Assembly (NCBI GenBank): GCA_011391405.1
Contig: JAABQQ010000111.1
Span: forward strand, 37,788 to 101,787
DNA from: Gammaproteobacteria bacterium
Lineage (GTDB): Bacteria > Pseudomonadota > Gammaproteobacteria > Steroidobacterales > Steroidobacteraceae
DNA length: 64,000 nucleotides
Direction: 5' to 3'
Shown: positions 60,017 to 64,000 of the stretch, piece by piece
How the letters are laid out: the number at the start of each line of letters is the position of its first letter
Numbering within the stretch: position 1 is the stretch's first letter
Position numbers and translations under genes: made by a program
The notes under the pieces: generated by a model
What the model was told of the DNA's origin: nothing
Database searches by the model: none
The model's input: the letters and a program-made list of their open reading frames with translations, nothing else

Positions 60017-62479
60017 ATGACCACTCCTCCCTCGCTGCCGAGGCATGCCCGTGTCGTCATCGTCGGCGGCGGCGTCATCGGTACGTCGACCGCGTACCAC
60101 CTTGCGTTGATGGGATGGCAGGACGTCGTGCTGCTCGAGCGCCACCAGCTCACGGCAGGCACTACCTGGCATGCAGCCGGACTCATGGTCACGTACGGAT
60201 CGACGTCGGAAACGTCGACCGAGATTCGCAAGTACACCCGTGACCTCTATGGCCGGCTCGAAGCCGAAACCGGACAGGCGACGGGATTCATGCCGATCGG
60301 CTTCATCGAAGTCGCTTCCGACAAGGACCGCCTCGAGGAATTCCGTCGCGTCGCCGCGTTCAACCGCTACTGCGGCATCGACGTACAGGAGATCTCGCCG
60401 CGTCAGGTGCAGGAGCTCTTCCCGCTGGCGAAGGTGGACGACATCGAGGCCGGCTTCTACGTGAAGGAAGACGGGCGAGTGAACCCGGTCGACGTCACGA
60501 TGGCGCTCGGCAAGGGCGCGCGCATGCGCGGCGTGAAGATCCTGGAAGGCGTACCAGCAACCGGAGTGCTGCAGAAGAACGGGCGTGTCACAGGCGTGCG
60601 CACGCCGTACGGCGACATCCAGACCGACTTTGTCGTCAACTGCGCCGGTCTGTGGGCACGCGAGCTGGGTGCGATGTCGGGCGTGGCAATCTCGAACCAG
60701 GCGGCCGAGCACTACTACCTGATCACGGAGGCGATCAAGGATCTGCCGCCGAACATGCCGGTACTCGAGGACCCGTCTGCATACGGCTATTACCGGCAGG
60801 AAGGCGGCGGCCTGATGGTCGGCCTGTTCGAGCCGGTGTGCGCGCCGTGGAAGATCGATGGCGCGCCAACGGATACGCCCTATCTGGACCTCGAACCCGA
60901 CTGGGAACGCATGGGCCCCTATCTCGAGACCGCCATGTCGCGCGTTCCCGTCACCAGCCAGGTCGGCATGAAGAAGTTCTTCTGCGGGCCGGAGAGCTTC
61001 ACGCCGGACCTGAAGCCGATCGTCGGCGAGGCGCCGGAACTGCGCGGCTACTTTGTCGCAGCGGGACTCAATTCCATCGGCATCCTGACGGGCGGCGGTC
61101 TCGGCCGCGTGATGGCGCACTGGATCATCAATGGCCTGCCCGATGTCGACGTCACCGGCATGAACATCGACCGTGTGCTGCCGTTCCAGGCCAACCCGGA
61201 ATACCGGCGTTCACGCACGGTCGAATCGCTCGGCATGGTCTACAGGTGCCACTACCCCACGCACACGCTGAAGACCGCGCGCGGCGCACGGCGTTCGCCG
61301 TTTCACGACCGACTGGCGGCGCAGGGCGCGTATTTCATCGAGACCAGCGGTTGGGAATCGCCCGGCTGGTATGCAGGCGCGGGCGAGGTTGCGGATCCCG
61401 GTCCGGACACGTGGGGCCGGCCGGCCTGGTGGAACCGGTGGGAACTCGAGCACCGCGCAGCGCGCGAGAACGTGATCGTCATGGACATGTCGTTCATGGG
61501 CAAATTCATCGTGCAGGGTCGCGACGCCGGCCACTGCCTGAACCGGATCTCGGCGAACAACGTCGATGGCGCCGTCGGCGAGATCACCTACACGCAGTGG
61601 CTCAACGCGCAGGGCAAGCTCGAAGCCGACCTGACCGTCACCAAGCTGGCGGATGACAAGCTCTTCGTCGTCGTCACCGACACGATGGTTCGACACGCCG
61701 AGACCTGGATGAAACGCAACATTCCGGACGGCGCACACGCGTTCGTCACGGACGTCACCTCGGGTTACGGTCAGCTCAACGTGCAGGGCCCGCGCTCGCG
61801 CGAGTTGCTGCAATCGCTGACCAGCGCCGACCTGTCCAACGCGGCCTTTCCGTTCCGCGCAGCGTGTGAGATCGACATCGGGTATGCGCGCGTGCTGTGC
61901 ACCCGCATCACGTATCTTGGTGAACTGGGTTACGAGCTGTTCATACCTTCGGACCAGGCCGTGCACGTGTACGACAAGGTCGTGGCGGCCGGCGAGGAGT
62001 TCGGTGTGGTGCACGCGGGGCTGCGCGCACTCGGCAGCCTGCGCATGGAGAAAGGCTACCGCGACTACGGGCATGACCTCGATAACACCGACGATCCGTA
62101 TGAGACCGGCCTCGGCTTCGCCATCGACCTGAAGAAGCCCGATGGCTTCATCGGCAAGGAAGCGCTTTTGGAGCGCAAGGCGCAGGGCCCACTGCAGCGA
62201 CGCCTGGTGTCGATCCTGGTCAAGGATCCGGAGCCGCAGATGTTCCACGCCGAGATCGTGCGCCGCGACGGCAAGGCCGCGGGCTACGTGCGTGCCGCGT
62301 CGTACGGCCATACCTTGGGCGGCGCAGTCGGCCTCGCGTTCCTGGAACCGAAGCAGACCGTGGACGAGGCGTACCTGACGTCCGGCACTTGGGAAGTCGA
62401 AATTGCTGGACAGCTGTATCCCTGCGCCGTGTCCTCGCGACCGCTGTACGACCCGAGGTCCGAACGGACGAAGATGTGA
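60017..62479 (+). CDS. FAD-dependent oxidoreductase with GcvT-type aminomethyltransferase domain (dimethylglycine/sarcosine dehydrogenase-like)
   Basis: ARVVIVGGGVIGTSTAYHLALMGWQDVVLLERHQLTAGTTWHAAGLM; GELGYELFIPSDQAVHVYD...GLRALGSLRMEKGYRDYGHDLDNTDDPYETGLGF. Confidence 0.93.
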   Translation: MTTPPSLPRHARVVIVGGGVIGTSTAYHLALMGWQDVVLLERHQLTAGTTWHAAGLMVTYGSTSETSTEIRKYTRDLYGRLEAETGQATGFMPIGFIEVASDKDRLEEFRRVAAFNRYCGIDVQEISPRQVQELFPLAKVDDIEAGFYVKEDGRVNPVDVTMALGKGARMRGVKILEGVPATGVLQKNGRVTGVRTPYGDIQTDFVVNCAGLWARELGAMSGVAISNQAAEHYYLITEAIKDLPPNMPVLEDPSAYGYYRQEGGGLMVGLFEPVCAPWKIDGAPTDTPYLDLEPDWERMGPYLETAMSRVPVTSQVGMKKFFCGPESFTPDLKPIVGEAPELRGYFVAAGLNSIGILTGGGLGRVMAHWIINGLPDVDVTGMNIDRVLPFQANPEYRRSRTVESLGMVYRCHYPTHTLKTARGARRSPFHDRLAAQGAYFIETSGWESPGWYAGAGEVADPGPDTWGRPAWWNRWELEHRAARENVIVMDMSFMGKFIVQGRDAGHCLNRISANNVDGAVGEITYTQWLNAQGKLEADLTVTKLADDKLFVVVTDTMVRHAETWMKRNIPDGAHAFVTDVTSGYGQLNVQGPRSRELLQSLTSADLSNAAFPFRAACEIDIGYARVLCTRITYLGELGYELFIPSDQAVHVYDKVVAAGEEFGVVHAGLRALGSLRMEKGYRDYGHDLDNTDDPYETGLGFAIDLKKPDGFIGKEALLERKAQGPLQRRLVSILVKDPEPQMFHAEIVRRDGKAAGYVRAASYGHTLGGAVGLAFLEPKQTVDEAYLTSGTWEVEIAGQLYPCAVSSRPLYDPRSERTKM

Positions 62480-62493
62480 CTAGCCGGATCAGA

Positions 62494-62530
62494 TCAAGAG
62501 ATCGGGCAGCGGTGCCACCCGATCTCTTGA
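62494..62530. terminator. 13-bp perfect-stem hairpin after the FAD/GcvT gene, possible terminator
   Basis: TCAAGAGATCGGG (62494-62506), CCCGATCTCTTGA (62518-62530); no T-tract. Confidence 0.45.
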
Positions 62531-62658
62531 GCGCTACGATCGCTGCTGCGGTCAGAAGCGCGAAGAGACGAAATAGCGGCCGCGGGAACGATTGCGCTTT
62601 GCACACGGTCTTATTCAACGTCGAGACGGGAAACCACTGCTCGAGGAGCAACGCAGCG

Positions 62659-63306
62659 ATGATGCGACGGGTAGGGTCGGCCCTGGTTGGCGCGGCGGCG
62701 CTCGCTGCATTGGCTGGCTGCGCTTACCAGGAATCGTTCGGCCTGCCGGACCTGACACCGCGCGGCGCGGCTCCGGGCGTGCAGATCTATCCGAGCTACG
62801 GGTACGGCTATGGCACCGGCTACCCCAACGGCTACCAGCCGGGCTACGGCAACGTTTACGGCTATGCCAACCCGTATTACGCCGCGCAGGGACCGTATCC
62901 CTACGGCTACGGTTACGCGTACAGCCCCTATCCGCGATACGTCGTCGTGCCGTGTGCCGACAGTGATCGCGATGGCCATTGCGACGCACGGCCGCCGCAG
63001 CAGCGTCACGACCGCGATTCGCGTGGCCACGACAACGATGATCCCCCGGCTCGGCCTCACCGCGGTGATCGCGGCGAAGTACCGCGCGTGAGGAACGGCG
63101 ACGGCCATGACGTCACGCCGAACGCGCTACGGCGAGCGGTGCCCGTTCCAGCGCCAGTCCTCCAGCAACCTGCGCGGGTTCGGCCCGAAACGCACCGCGT
63201 GACGCCATCGGAAACAGCCAGTCAGCGGGGACCTCGCCCAGGCAGCGGACGCGCATCCACGACCGGCAACGACGTCGTGTCGTCGCCTCCCACGCAAGAA
63301 CCCTGA
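62659..63306 (+). CDS. Tyr/Gly-rich lipoprotein of unknown function
   Basis: Lipobox LAGC; YGYGYGTGYPNGYQPGYGNVYGYANPYY low complexity. Confidence 0.6.
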   Translation: MMRRVGSALVGAAALAALAGCAYQESFGLPDLTPRGAAPGVQIYPSYGYGYGTGYPNGYQPGYGNVYGYANPYYAAQGPYPYGYGYAYSPYPRYVVVPCADSDRDGHCDARPPQQRHDRDSRGHDNDDPPARPHRGDRGEVPRVRNGDGHDVTPNALRRAVPVPAPVLQQPARVRPETHRVTPSETASQRGPRPGSGRASTTGNDVVSSPPTQEP

Positions 63307-63339
63307 GCTGCCGAAGGCGTCCTCGTCGATAATGCGTCG

Positions 63340-64000
63340 ATGACGACGCCTGCGAAGAAGAAGAGCCTCCAGCCCAGCACGCTCCGCATTGGCCACCGTT
63401 ATCGGCCCTCGCGGCTCAATGGGCCTTATGACGCGCTGATCATCGGCTCCGGCATTGGCGGCCTGACGACGGCCGCGCTGCTGTCTGAACTCGGCTGGCG
63501 CGTCGCGGTGCTCGAGCAGCACTACACGGCCGGCGGCGCCACGCACAGCTACGAGCGCAACGGTTACGAGTGGGACGTTGGCGTGCATTACATCGGCGAC
63601 ATGGGTGGCGCCACGATGTCACGCCGGCTCATGGATTTCCTGACGCAGGGGAAGGTCGCGTGGGCACCCATGGACGCGCACTACGATCGCTTCTTCATCG
63701 GTGACCGGACCTACGATGCAGTCGCGGGCAGCGCCGAATTTCGCGACAACCTGCTGGCGCATTTTCCGCGCGAAGCCGCTGCAATCGATCGCTACCTCGA
63801 ATTGCTGCGCGAGGTCTCGCGTGGCATGCGCACGTTCACGCTGGATCGAACGCTGCCGGCATGGGCTGCCACCCTGGCAGGGCCGCTCCTGCGGCGTCGC
63901 TTGCCCCGCACTTTCCAGCGCACGACCTGGGAGGTTCTCTCGGAGCTGACCTCCGACCCCGAACTGATCGCGGTGCTGACCGGCCAATGGGGCGACCTGG
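63340..64000 (+). CDS. NAD(P)/FAD-dependent oxidoreductase, phytoene desaturase/retinol saturase-like, 3' truncated by window
   Basis: YDALIIGSGIGGLTTAALLSELGWRVAVLEQHYTAGGATHSYERNGYEWDVGVHYIGDMG; open to window end, absent from the ORF track. Confidence 0.88.
   Translation, partial: MTTPAKKKSLQPSTLRIGHRYRPSRLNGPYDALIIGSGIGGLTTAALLSELGWRVAVLEQHYTAGGATHSYERNGYEWDVGVHYIGDMGGATMSRRLMDFLTQGKVAWAPMDAHYDRFFIGDRTYDAVAGSAEFRDNLLAHFPREAAAIDRYLELLREVSRGMRTFTLDRTLPAWAATLAGPLLRRRLPRTFQRTTWEVLSELTSDPELIAVLTGQWGDL

Noticed and set aside
62800-62935. Tyr/Gly-rich repeat coding region as a possible tandem-repeat locus
   Set aside because: Codon-level low complexity without a constant nucleotide period; ordinary for surface lipoproteins.

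Overview
A 64 kb high-GC chromosomal segment, probably gammaproteobacterial (Steroidobacter/Nevskia/Xanthomonadales-like, judged from gene content only). It is dense with ordinary protein-coding genes. I recognised no rRNA, tRNA, CRISPR array, prophage or intact IS element.

The main functional theme is alpha-glucan metabolism:
- a LacI regulator and pgl
- a five-gene operon with overlapping genes (GH97, XylF/G/H-like ABC transporter, SLC45-type MFS)
- GH13, an esterase and a second MFS
- a TonB-dependent receptor
- malQ-glgX-glgB-glgP
- an exported amylo-alpha-1,6-glucosidase-like lipoprotein

Other genes include ygiQ, an LTA-synthase-like protein, M23/bactofilin, hsp20-lon, MATE, DedA, MscS, rimO, an L,D-transpeptidase, slyD, UrcA, a monoamine oxidase, an FAD/GcvT oxidoreductase and two toxin-antitoxin pairs.

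The strongest candidates for something undescribed are non-coding:
- a family of four long hairpins sharing an invariant loop core (GCGTGTCTGCCTTTCC or its reverse complement) with variable but self-complementary stems, arranged as inverted pairs at two loci (glgB/glgP and lon/MATE), one locus also carrying a 57-bp tandem repeat
- a palindromic element inserted in frame inside ygiQ
- a telomere-like G-quadruplex motif upstream of glgB
- a shared TGCAAACGTATKCA operator linking the GH13/GH97 promoter region to the TonB receptor
- a 9-bp tandem repeat abutting the rimO start codon
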